Below, piece after piece: positions 18,375-26,228 of a stretch of DNA of 64,000 bases. The translations under genes and the position numbers were made by a program. How positions within the stretch are numbered: position 1 is the stretch's first letter; every line of letters starts with the position of its first letter. Source of the DNA: Paucidesulfovibrio sp036541255 (lineage in GTDB: Bacteria; Desulfobacterota; Desulfovibrionia; Desulfovibrionales; Desulfovibrionaceae); the NCBI GenBank assembly GCA_036541255.1, contig JAZHDD010000048.1, positions 62,001 to 126,000 of the forward strand, given 5' to 3'. Under the pieces are notes generated by a model. That model saw only the letters and a program-made list of their open reading frames with translations. It made no database searches and was not told the origin of the DNA.

Positions 18375-19211
18375 TCAGCGCCCGGTACCCTTTCGTTGCG
18401 GATGGTGTCCCATGTCCTCGGCAAGGATCTGGGCAAGCATCGGGATCAGGCCATCATGGTTCCTGGCGCGGGAAAAGGCCAGAAAAAGTGCATTGGTGCC
18501 GACAGGCGGGTCAAGAAACGTAAGCTGGTCCTCAAGACCCAGTTTACGGGCGTGGTGGCGGACCACGCTGATTGGGCCGATGCCCAGCGGGTAGCGGCCT
18601 TCCAGAACCATACGGGTCATGCGCCGGTCGTCAAGGGAAGGGCGTCTGGCCAGGAGCGGGAAGGTGTCGAAATCCTCGCCGTAGGAGTAGCCCCCCACTA
18701 CGGACAGCGGAAGTCCGGCAACACTGGACAGACTGCCGTCGTAGGATGTTTTGGTATTCTTGCGGATGAAGAACCTGTCCACCTGCCAGGCCAGGGGCAC
18801 CGGGACATAGTCGAGAAAGGCTTCACGTTTGGAGTTGCGTATCACGCCGGCAATGCCGTCGATCTCCCCGTTGCGGGCCATGTCCAGGACACGGTTCCAG
18901 GGCAGGGGAACGAGTTCTGCCCGCATGTTCAGCCGTTCCAGGGCGCGCCGGGTGCGTTCCACGCAGATGCCGCCGATCTGGCCTCCCTGTTGCATGAAGA
19001 ATGGCGGATATTCCATGCCCACTACGCCCAGGACCAGCTCCTGTTGTCCCTGCTCCGGAGCAGGAGGCCCCGAGTCGGCACGGGCGTAAATCCCCTGTTG
19101 GTCCAGGCAGATCAGCAATGCGAACACGAAGCTGATTCGCGTCAGCCGCACGAATGCCCGGCGCATAAAGAGCTTGGCTCTTGCGGAGGAGCCGAACGAA
19201 ATACCTGTCAT
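18375..19211 (-). CDS. Family 3 extracellular solute-binding protein
   Basis: 278 residues. A basic N-terminus and hydrophobic stretch (ISFVFALLICL) form a likely signal peptide. The mature part, LVLGVVGMEYPPFFMQQGG through MRAELVPLPWNRVLDMARNGEIDGIAG, is the SBP_bac_3 fold. No permease or ATPase genes are adjacent, so it may be an orphan binding protein or sensor partner. ATG 19211 follows GGAG; a later Met at codon 16 would give a shorter signal peptide. It lies 29 bases from the gpsA stop in the same direction. Confidence 0.85.
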   Translation of the reverse strand: MTGISFGSSARAKLFMRRAFVRLTRISFVFALLICLDQQGIYARADSGPPAPEQGQQELVLGVVGMEYPPFFMQQGGQIGGICVERTRRALERLNMRAELVPLPWNRVLDMARNGEIDGIAGVIRNSKREAFLDYVPVPLAWQVDRFFIRKNTKTSYDGSLSSVAGLPLSVVGGYSYGEDFDTFPLLARRPSLDDRRMTRMVLEGRYPLGIGPISVVRHHARKLGLEDQLTFLDPPVGTNALFLAFSRARNHDGLIPMLAQILAEDMGHHPQRKGTGR

Positions 19212-19240
19212 GGAATGCTCCGGAACGAGAGACCCGAGGA

Positions 19241-20257
19241 TTATTCGTCCTTGAGCGAACGGCTCATGAGTTCGCCCACGGCTTTTCGCGGGTCAACGTT
19301 TTCATAGAGGATACGGTAGACCTGCTCGGTGATGGGCAGTTCCACTTCCAGCTTGCGGGCTAGGTTGTGCAGCGATTGTGCTGTCTTGACTCCCTCGGCA
19401 ACGGCCTTCATCTCGCCGATGATGTCGTCCAGCTTGCGGCCCTGGCCGATTTTCAGGCCGACCTGCCGGTTGCGGGAAAGGTCGCCGGTACAGGTCAGGA
19501 CCAGGTCGCCCATGCCGGAAAGGCCCATGAAGGTGCGCTCCTGCGCGCCCATGGCCTCGCCCAGGCGGCTCATCTCGGCCAGCCCGCGCGTGATCAGGGC
19601 GGCTCGGGCATCATGGCCGAACCCCAGGCCGTCGGACATGCCCGCGGCCAGGGCGATGACGTTCTTGACCGCGCCGCCCAGTTCCACCCCGCGAAAATCC
19701 GGTGTGGAATAGACCCGGAAAAAGGGCGTGGAAAAGAGTTCGCGCAGCTCCCGGGCCAGATCCAGGTCGGCGCAGCCCAAAGAAACGGACGTGGGCATGT
19801 CCCGGCTGACCTCGGCCGCAAAGGACGGACCGGAAAGCGAGGCGTAGCGGGGAGCCTTGTTTTCAAGGGTCTCGGCCACCACGCGGGACATGGGCGCGAG
19901 CGAGTCCAGCTCAATGCCCTTGCTGGCGCAGACAATGACCGGGTGTTGCGGGAAGAGGTCGCGGAAACCGTGCAGGGTCGGCCGGATGAACTGGCTGGGC
20001 ACGACCACGAGATACACGTCGGCCCCGTTCAGGGCTGTTGCCGGATCGCTTTCGATTTCAAGCGCGGGGCAGAGTTTCAGGTCGGGCAGAAAAATATCGT
20101 TGACGCGCGAGGTGCGCATGCGTTCGGCCAGGTCGGCTTCACGGACCCAAAGGCAGGTGCCCACATTGTTGCGGGCCAGCATGTCGGCCAGGGTGGTGCC
20201 CCAGGCCCCCGCTCCGAGCACGGTCACGCGTCGGAAGGAAGATTTTTGGTTGCTCAT
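19241..20257 (-). CDS. gpsA: Glycerol-3-phosphate dehydrogenase [NAD(P)+]
   Basis: 338 residues, normal length. It reduces dihydroxyacetone phosphate to sn-glycerol 3-phosphate for phospholipid synthesis. The dinucleotide fold is VTVLGAGAWGTTLADMLARN; KGIELDSL, SGPSFAAEV and GAVKNVIALAAGMSDGLGFG with its catalytic lysine are the diagnostic segments. I chose ATG 20257, which puts the Rossmann loop ten residues in; the longer open frame overlaps the ahbB upstream region. Divergent from ahbB with 88 bases between. Confidence 0.96.
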   Translation of the reverse strand: MSNQKSSFRRVTVLGAGAWGTTLADMLARNNVGTCLWVREADLAERMRTSRVNDIFLPDLKLCPALEIESDPATALNGADVYLVVVPSQFIRPTLHGFRDLFPQHPVIVCASKGIELDSLAPMSRVVAETLENKAPRYASLSGPSFAAEVSRDMPTSVSLGCADLDLARELRELFSTPFFRVYSTPDFRGVELGGAVKNVIALAAGMSDGLGFGHDARAALITRGLAEMSRLGEAMGAQERTFMGLSGMGDLVLTCTGDLSRNRQVGLKIGQGRKLDDIIGEMKAVAEGVKTAQSLHNLARKLEVELPITEQVYRILYENVDPRKAVGELMSRSLKDE

Positions 20258-20345
20258 CGACAAAGGATACCTTTCCGGCCGCACGGGCGCAAGTCCGGTG
20301 AATCCGCCTGTTGCATCGCGGCCGTGTTGCGGGTAAGGACACGGC

Positions 20346-20846
20346 ATGCCCAGACCGAAATTTACCGAGAACGAATACCGGATTTTGGCCCTGGCCGGGG
20401 ATAACCTCGGCCACAGCGACGCGCCCTTCAAGGAAATCGCGGACGCCGTGGGCGTTGAGGAAGCCGAGGTGTTGAGCCTGCTCCAGGGGCTCAAGAAACA
20501 ACGGGTGATTCGCCGTTTCGGCGCGACGCTGCGGCATCAGAAGGCCGGATACGGCCATAACGCCATGGTGGCCTGGATCGCGGGTGACCGCGACCCGGAC
20601 GATTTGGGCGCGATATTCTCCTCCCGGCCCGAGATCAGCCATTGCTACCGCCGCATCACGTATCCCGAGTGGCCGTATGACTTCTATACCATGGTTCACG
20701 GCAGGAATCCGGGCGATTGCCAGGAAGTTGCCGCAGATTTGTCGCGCATCACCGGGATCAAGGACTATGCGATCCTCAACAGCATCCGGGAATTGAAAAA
20801 AAGCTCCATGCGCTATTTCAAATGGGAGAAGCCGAAGAATGCCTGA
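20346..20846 (+). CDS. ahbB: Siroheme decarboxylase subunit (AsnC/Lrp-like, Ahb family)
   Basis: 166 residues. An N-terminal winged helix (about residues 8-58) is followed by the SHCYRRITYPEWPYDFYTMV stretch that separates siroheme decarboxylases from ordinary Lrp regulators. Such proteins work as AhbA/AhbB pairs and convert siroheme to 12,18-didecarboxysiroheme in the alternative heme route of sulfate reducers and methanogens. I favour AhbB because of the hemL neighbour, but A versus B needs a phylogeny. The second subunit and the radical-SAM partners ahbC/ahbD are not in this window. It overlaps hemL by eight bases; AAGGA precedes the ATG. Confidence 0.85.
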   Translation: MPRPKFTENEYRILALAGDNLGHSDAPFKEIADAVGVEEAEVLSLLQGLKKQRVIRRFGATLRHQKAGYGHNAMVAWIAGDRDPDDLGAIFSSRPEISHCYRRITYPEWPYDFYTMVHGRNPGDCQEVAADLSRITGIKDYAILNSIRELKKSSMRYFKWEKPKNA

Positions 20847-22107
20847 TTCCAAAAGCCTTTTTGAACGCGCCGTCAAGGTCCTGCCCGGCGGCGTCAACAG
20901 TCCCGTGCGCGCTTGCCGCAGCGTGGGCTGCGACCCCCTGTTCATCGCCCGCGCCAAAGGGGCGCATCTCTGGACCGCCGAAGGCCTTGAAATGGTGGAT
21001 TATGTCATGAGCTGGGGGCCCATGCTCCTGGGACATGCCCATCCGGCCGTGGAAGAGGCCGCCATCAAGGCCGTGGAACGCGGGGCCAGCTTTGGCGCTC
21101 CCTGTGAGGACGAGGTCCTGCTCGGCGAACTGCTCTGCGATATCCTGCCCAGCGTGGACATGGTACGTATGGTCAACTCCGGTACTGAAGCCACCATGAG
21201 CGCCCTGCGTCTTGCCCGCGGCTACACCGGCCGGGACAAGGTCATCAAATTTCACGGCGGCTATCATGGTCACAGCGACGCCTTTTTGGCCTCGGCCGGG
21301 TCGGGGGTTGCCACGCTGTCCATTCCCGGTACGCCGGGCGTGCCCGAGTCCTTTGTGGCCGCGACCCTGCTCGCGCCCTACAACGACCTGAACTCGATAC
21401 GCCGCCTTTTCGAGCAGAACCCCGAACAGGTGGCGGCCATTTTTGTGGAGCCCATGGCCGGCAACATGGGCTGCGTGCCTGCGGCTCCCGGATATCTGGA
21501 AGGGCTGCGAGCACTGTGCGATGAGTTCGGCGCGCTGTTGGTTTTTGACGAGGTCATCACCGGCTTCCGCCTCAGCCTGGGCGGCGCGCAAAAACGTTTC
21601 AACATCACCCCGGACCTGACCTGTCTGGGCAAGATCATCGGCGGCGGCTTCCCTGTGGGCTGCTATGGCGGCAAGCGTGAGATAATGGAACGCGTCGCGC
21701 CTTCCGGCAATATCTATCAGGCCGGCACCCTGTCCGGAAATCCCGTGGCCATGGCCGCAGGACTGGCCACTCTGCGCGAGCTGGCCAAGCAGGACTATGC
21801 CGCGCTGGAGGTCCGGACCCTGGCTTTCGCCACGGAGCTCAAAGGTATTTTGGAGGCCAAGGGCGCGGCTGTGACCCTGAACCAGATCGCCTCCATTTTC
21901 ACGCTTTTCCTGACCGCTGGCCCGGTCACGGATTTCGAGAGCGCGTCCAAGGCGGACAGCGCCGCCTACGCCAATTATTATGCCTGCATGCGTGAATCCG
22001 GGGTGAATCTGGCCCCGAGCGGGTTCGAGTGCAGCTTCACCTCGTTCGCGCATACGGACGGGGATTACGAAAAGACCTTGGAGGCTGCCCGCCGGGCAAC
22101 CCTTTGA
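20839..22107 (+). CDS. hemL: Glutamate-1-semialdehyde 2,1-aminomutase
   Basis: 422 residues. A PLP enzyme that isomerises glutamate-1-semialdehyde to 5-aminolevulinate, the last step of the C5 tetrapyrrole entry. The PLP lysine is Lys265 in CLGKIIGGGFPVGCYGG. VNSGTEATMSALRLARG and LLVFDEVITGFR are the cofactor-binding elements. The start lies inside the end of ahbB, so the pair is translationally coupled and both feed the same pathway. A perfect 11-base inverted repeat lies just after the stop. Confidence 0.97.
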   Translation: MPDSKSLFERAVKVLPGGVNSPVRACRSVGCDPLFIARAKGAHLWTAEGLEMVDYVMSWGPMLLGHAHPAVEEAAIKAVERGASFGAPCEDEVLLGELLCDILPSVDMVRMVNSGTEATMSALRLARGYTGRDKVIKFHGGYHGHSDAFLASAGSGVATLSIPGTPGVPESFVAATLLAPYNDLNSIRRLFEQNPEQVAAIFVEPMAGNMGCVPAAPGYLEGLRALCDEFGALLVFDEVITGFRLSLGGAQKRFNITPDLTCLGKIIGGGFPVGCYGGKREIMERVAPSGNIYQAGTLSGNPVAMAAGLATLRELAKQDYAALEVRTLAFATELKGILEAKGAAVTLNQIASIFTLFLTAGPVTDFESASKADSAAYANYYACMRESGVNLAPSGFECSFTSFAHTDGDYEKTLEAARRATL

Positions 22108-22121
22108 TGATGGGAGTGCCT

Positions 22122-22170
22122 TCGCGGTCCGGTCGCCTGTAGGGCGCTTTCCTCCGGACCGCGAGGGTTT
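22122..22170 (+). terminator. Inverted repeat between hemL and ribE (weak terminator or RNA element)
   Basis: Perfect 11-base repeat TCGCGGTCCGG (22122-22132) and CCGGACCGCGA (22154-22164), enclosing a smaller CGCC/GGGCG pairing. It is followed by GGGTTTTCC, with only four T, so termination would be partial. It does not match the conserved core of an FMN riboswitch. Confidence 0.5.
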
Positions 22171-22185
22171 TCCACTGGAGTGCGC

Positions 22186-22860
22186 ATGTTCACCGGATTG
22201 GTACAGGGCGTTGGAACCATTGAAGCCGCTGAGGCGCGGGGAGGGGAGACCCGGCTGCGCATCCATGCGCGTTTCGACTTGCCGGACATCGTCAAGGGTG
22301 AGTCCATTGCCGTGAACGGGGTGTGCCTGACCGTGGAAACTTTCGGTCCAAGCTGGTTCACGGCCTATGCCAGCCGCGAGACCATGGGCGTGACCAATCT
22401 CGGCAAACTCAAGCCGGGCCGTTCCGTGAACCTGGAGCGAGCCTTGGCATTGGGCGACCGTCTGGGCGGGCATATGGTCAGCGGCCATGTGGACTGTCTG
22501 GCGCGCGTCGAATCCGTTCAGCCCGCGGGCCAGTCCCGCGAATACCGCCTTTCCTTTCCTTCCTCTCTGGGACCGTTGGTGGTGGACAAGGGCTCCGTGG
22601 CCCTGGACGGCATCAGCCTGACCGTGAACCGCTGCGGCCAGGATTGGCTGAGCGTGAACATCATTCCCGCCACTCAGACCGAAACCACCATTGCTTCCTG
22701 GGCTTCGGGCTATGAAGCCAACATGGAGACGGACATCATTGGCCGTTATGTGCAGCGCATGCTGGCCGCCTACACCGGCGCGACCTCCGAGGGGGTGCCC
22801 GGTGAGGACAACGCTCCCCAGGGCCTGAGTCTGGATTTCCTGCGTAAGCACGGTTTTTAA
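22186..22860 (+). CDS. ribE: Riboflavin synthase, alpha chain
   Basis: 224 residues made of two lumazine-binding repeats: MFTGLVQGVGTIE opens the first and a related half begins after residue 98 at GGHMVSGHVDCLARVE. It dismutates two 6,7-dimethyl-8-ribityllumazine molecules into riboflavin. The conserved start is ATG 22186; a GTG six bases earlier is in frame but less likely. Its usual partners ribBA and ribH lie 5.3 kb away beyond a sensory block, and no ribD is in the window. Confidence 0.95.
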   Translation: MFTGLVQGVGTIEAAEARGGETRLRIHARFDLPDIVKGESIAVNGVCLTVETFGPSWFTAYASRETMGVTNLGKLKPGRSVNLERALALGDRLGGHMVSGHVDCLARVESVQPAGQSREYRLSFPSSLGPLVVDKGSVALDGISLTVNRCGQDWLSVNIIPATQTETTIASWASGYEANMETDIIGRYVQRMLAAYTGATSEGVPGEDNAPQGLSLDFLRKHGF

Positions 22861-23002
22861 TCCCTCTTTTCTCCTATACTTGGCACAGGTGCAAGTTTTG
22901 ACGCACGTGGTGCCGGGTCTTCCCTTGCGAGCATGCCGGATGCATGGCATGGTAGACAGGGGGTTGCACCCGTCCATGACGGGAGGAACTCCCAATTCGG
23001 CA

Positions 23003-23012
23003 GGGGGGGGGG
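23003..23012 (+). repeat. G10 homopolymer immediately upstream of a start codon
   Basis: Ten consecutive G end four bases before ATG 23017, with another ATG at 23013 in a different frame. The tract occupies the ribosome-binding-site position. Just upstream are two small hairpins, CCCGT/ACGGG and GGGAG/CTCCC. Length variation by slippage would change spacing between the site and the start. Confidence 0.7.
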
Positions 23013-23016
23013 ATGA

Positions 23017-23781
23017 ATGAGGGTATTGTTCGTTGTTTTGGCCGTGCTGTTTGCTTTCGCGCCCCTCCAGGCCGAAGAGATCAACACGGTCATTGCCGCA
23101 GGGCCATCCTGGCAGGGGTTCACCAACAAGGACGGCACCGGCCTGTATCACGAGTTGCTCAACGAGGTTTTCGGCCTCTACGGCATACAGGTCCTGCGAA
23201 CCTATGCTCCGTCCGAACGGGCCTATGATCTGGTCCGCGAAGGGCGGGCCGATCTTATGACCTGCCATGATGTCGCCGTCCCCCCCCTGGTTCAGGCCCG
23301 CCATCCCATGTTCGAGAATGAATTCCATGCGTTTTTCCGCAAGGACCGTTTCCCAGATTGGAAAGGGGTCGAAGACATGCGTGATCGCGTGGTGGTGTGC
23401 CGCATTGGGTATTACAACGAGAAGAATTTCAGCGTGCCCATCAGAATGCGCGGATTGAAGACCGGGGTGGCCGCCCTGGGCATGGTTGTGCTGGGACGGG
23501 CGGATTTTTATGTAGACGATGAAAGTTTCATTCAGGATTCCCTGGCGCACACTGACCTGCAGGTGCAGATGGACAAATTTCGCATCGAGAACGTGGGGCG
23601 GCGTTCCTATTGGCCGTTGTTCGCAGCGAACGCCCACGGCAGGCGAATCATGGAGCTCTACGACCAGGGTATGGAAGAGCTTTACAGGCGCGGCGAACTT
23701 CAGCGCATCTTCGCCAAATGGGGCCACGAGTTGCCTCACTATTCCTTCCGCAATGCCGGGGAGGCTGACCCGGTCCAATGA
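23017..23781 (+). CDS. Family 3 periplasmic solute-binding protein (sensor-operon partner)
   Basis: 254 residues with a signal peptide (VLFVVLAVLFAFAPLQAEE). The mature chain has SBP_bac_3 character: VLRTYAPSERAYDLVREGRADLMTCHD and a later LGRADFYVDDESF. It ends overlapping the hybrid kinase gene by four bases (ATGA). That coupling, with no permease nearby, suggests it binds a ligand for the kinase rather than for a transporter. The ligand is unknown. The translation start lies directly after a G10 tract. Confidence 0.85.
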   Translation: MRVLFVVLAVLFAFAPLQAEEINTVIAAGPSWQGFTNKDGTGLYHELLNEVFGLYGIQVLRTYAPSERAYDLVREGRADLMTCHDVAVPPLVQARHPMFENEFHAFFRKDRFPDWKGVEDMRDRVVVCRIGYYNEKNFSVPIRMRGLKTGVAALGMVVLGRADFYVDDESFIQDSLAHTDLQVQMDKFRIENVGRRSYWPLFAANAHGRRIMELYDQGMEELYRRGELQRIFAKWGHELPHYSFRNAGEADPVQ

Positions 23782-26222
23782 AATTCCTAGAAAACGTTCC
23801 CTTCCGGGACTCCATCTCCACCCGGCTGATGGTCATGGTCTTCGCGGTCTATCTGCTGACGTCCGTGATCCTGACAGGTGTGCATATGTATGCGGAGTAT
23901 CTCAACTCCAAGGAGGAGGTGCTGCGGCGTCTGGAGTCGATGGAACGCACCTTCGGGCCGGGATTGGCCACAGCCATCTACAATGTGGACCAGGAACAGA
24001 TCAGGATCATGCTGCAGGGATTGGTTCTTGATCCCGCGGTCGAGGGCGTGTTGGTTCAAACCGAGTTCCAGGGCGATTTTGTCGCGGGCGTTCCCCCTAA
24101 GCCGAGAACAGACAGGTTCACCGAGCGCGGTTCCTATCCCGATGAGGCACAGGTTCAGGGACTGACCGTGCAATTGCCCATCATCTATGCCGAGGAGCGG
24201 GACCGCTTCGCCATCGCCATGCTCACTCTGCGATCCTCCACCAGCGTCGTGCTGGGAAAGCTTCACTCCAGCATGCTGTTCATCGGCATCAATGCGTTGG
24301 TCAAGGCGCTGGCGCTTTGGCTGATCTTTGTCTGGTTCAGCCGTCGTTACTTGAAGCACCCTCTGGCCGCGCTGACCCGGGTCGCGGCGAGCGCGAGCAT
24401 GGACAATCTGGAGCATTTGCATGCGCATGTCGACACACCGGGCCGCAATGAACTGCGCGTGCTGGCCGAGGCCTTCAATGAAATGATTTCCAAGCTCCTT
24501 GCCGCGCGCCAGCGATCCGAACGCCTGCACGACAGCCTGATGAGGGCCAAGACGCAATTGGAAGAATACAACCGTACCCTTGAGGGCAAGGTGGTTGAGC
24601 GAACCGAAGAGCTGGACCGCAAGAATCTGGCTCTTGAAGAGACAGTTGTGGAATTGCGCCAGGCCAAGGAAGTGGCTGAGGAGTCCACGGCGTTCAAGAG
24701 CGCCTTCCTGGCCAATATGAGTCACGAGATACGCACTCCCATGAATGCGGTGTTGGGCATGGCCGAACTCCTGCGCGAAACAAAATTGAGCCCGGACCAG
24801 CTCCGTTACGTGGAAATCCTGACCAACTCGGGCGAAAATCTGCTCAAGCTCATCAATGATATTCTTGATTTGTCCAAGGCCGAAGCCGGACTCATGGAGC
24901 TGGAGAGTGTGCCGTTCGACGTGGAGGATTTGGCGGACAGCGTTTGCAAGGCCTACACGGCTCCGGTCCAGGAAAAGAAGCTGGAGATGATCTGCCGCGT
25001 GGCGCCGGATGTACCGGCCCGGCTTATGGGCGATCCCACGAGGCTGCGCCAGGTGTTCATGAACCTGCTGGGCAATGCCGTGAAATTCACGGATCAGGGC
25101 GAAGTGGAATTGTCCATTACGCTTGTCGCGGATCAAGACAGGCCCGGATGCATCCTTTTTTCCGTACGCGACACCGGCATAGGCATTGCCCCGGAGATGC
25201 GGGAGGCGGTTTTCGAAAGTTTTGTGCAGGCCGATTCCTCCACCACGCGCAAGTTCGGCGGCACCGGCCTCGGTTTGGCTATCTGCAGGGAGCTGGTGTT
25301 GTTCATGGGCGGCGACATCTGGTCGGAAGACGCTCCTGGCGGAGGCACTATTTTTCATGTGCGGCTGCCCTTGGAGTTTGCTGCGGTTTCGCATGCGCCT
25401 GCCCAGCCAGACCTGTCGGGTGCGCGGGCGCTTGTGGCCGAGAGCAACGCTGCCTTGCGCCGGGCCTTGGCCGAACGTCTTGTCGGCTGGGGGGCCGCCG
25501 TACAGGAGGTCGCGGACGGCCACGCGGCGTTGGCCCTTCTGGAGGAGGCGGCTTCCAACGCTGTTCCCTTCCGGTTGGTGATCCTTTCCAGCAGCCTTGC
25601 CGGTCTGACAGGCTTGGAAGTATTGCGTGCTCTGCGGGGAAAGGATGTGGGCTCGGCGATTATCCTGCGGGGCAGGGAATGCACGGCTGTGCGCCGTCGC
25701 GAGGCCGGTTCGCTTGGGGCGCGAGCCTTTGTGACCAAGCCTGTGTCCATAGGGGAATTCCGCCAGGCCGTATACGCAGTGTTGGGCGGGGAGTCCTGCG
25801 CGGACGTGGATTCGTCGAAAAGGGTGCCGGCGTTGCCCTCCTGCAGGATATTGCTGGCGGATGACTCCGATACCAACCGCATTCTTGTGCAGCATTTTCT
25901 TCGCAACGATCCCGTGACCGTGGACGCGGTTTCGGACGGAGGCAAGGCTTTGGCGGCCTATGCCGAACAAACGTATGACCTCGTGCTTATGGACATGGAG
26001 ATGCCTGTGCTTGACGGGCGCGAAGCCACCCGGGCCATCCGCGAGATGGAAGAGGAACGGGGCTGGCCAGCGGTTCCGATCATTGCCCTGACAGCCAACA
26101 TCGGGGCCGAAGATGAAGAGCGATCCCGCAAGAACGGCGTCACGGGGTATCTGCCCAAACCCGTTTCCAAGGCGCGGCTGTTTCAGGCCGTGGCGGACGC
26201 GCTGGCCGCAAGGGATGACTGA
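23778..26222 (+). CDS. Membrane hybrid sensor histidine kinase with two receiver domains
   Basis: 814 residues. Transmembrane segments at about 16-36 and 166-187 flank a periplasmic domain of about 130 residues. HAMP (188-245) and a coiled coil lead to HisKA with His316 in NMSHEIRTP, then HATPase with DTGIGI and GGTGLGLAI (to about 535). Receiver 1 (549-670) is degenerate: the phospho-acceptor position holds Ser604 and the acidic pair is missing, though a TKP lysine remains. Receiver 2 (690-810) is intact, with Asp739 in VLMDMEMP. So phosphotransfer should end on receiver 2. No output domain is present; the target is not visible. It converges on a chemoreceptor gene six bases away. Confidence 0.93.
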   Translation: MKFLENVPFRDSISTRLMVMVFAVYLLTSVILTGVHMYAEYLNSKEEVLRRLESMERTFGPGLATAIYNVDQEQIRIMLQGLVLDPAVEGVLVQTEFQGDFVAGVPPKPRTDRFTERGSYPDEAQVQGLTVQLPIIYAEERDRFAIAMLTLRSSTSVVLGKLHSSMLFIGINALVKALALWLIFVWFSRRYLKHPLAALTRVAASASMDNLEHLHAHVDTPGRNELRVLAEAFNEMISKLLAARQRSERLHDSLMRAKTQLEEYNRTLEGKVVERTEELDRKNLALEETVVELRQAKEVAEESTAFKSAFLANMSHEIRTPMNAVLGMAELLRETKLSPDQLRYVEILTNSGENLLKLINDILDLSKAEAGLMELESVPFDVEDLADSVCKAYTAPVQEKKLEMICRVAPDVPARLMGDPTRLRQVFMNLLGNAVKFTDQGEVELSITLVADQDRPGCILFSVRDTGIGIAPEMREAVFESFVQADSSTTRKFGGTGLGLAICRELVLFMGGDIWSEDAPGGGTIFHVRLPLEFAAVSHAPAQPDLSGARALVAESNAALRRALAERLVGWGAAVQEVADGHAALALLEEAASNAVPFRLVILSSSLAGLTGLEVLRALRGKDVGSAIILRGRECTAVRRREAGSLGARAFVTKPVSIGEFRQAVYAVLGGESCADVDSSKRVPALPSCRILLADDSDTNRILVQHFLRNDPVTVDAVSDGGKALAAYAEQTYDLVLMDMEMPVLDGREATRAIREMEEERGWPAVPIIALTANIGAEDEERSRKNGVTGYLPKPVSKARLFQAVADALAARDD

Positions 26223-26228
26223 ATCTGG

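Noticed and set aside
16789..18400. Cobalamin riboswitch for the cob block
   Set aside because: No B12-box-like sequence was found upstream of the SDR gene, cbiD or cobT.
22878..22894. TTGGCACAGGTGCAAG as a sigma-54 site before the sensory operon
   Set aside because: The -12 element is missing at the required spacing.
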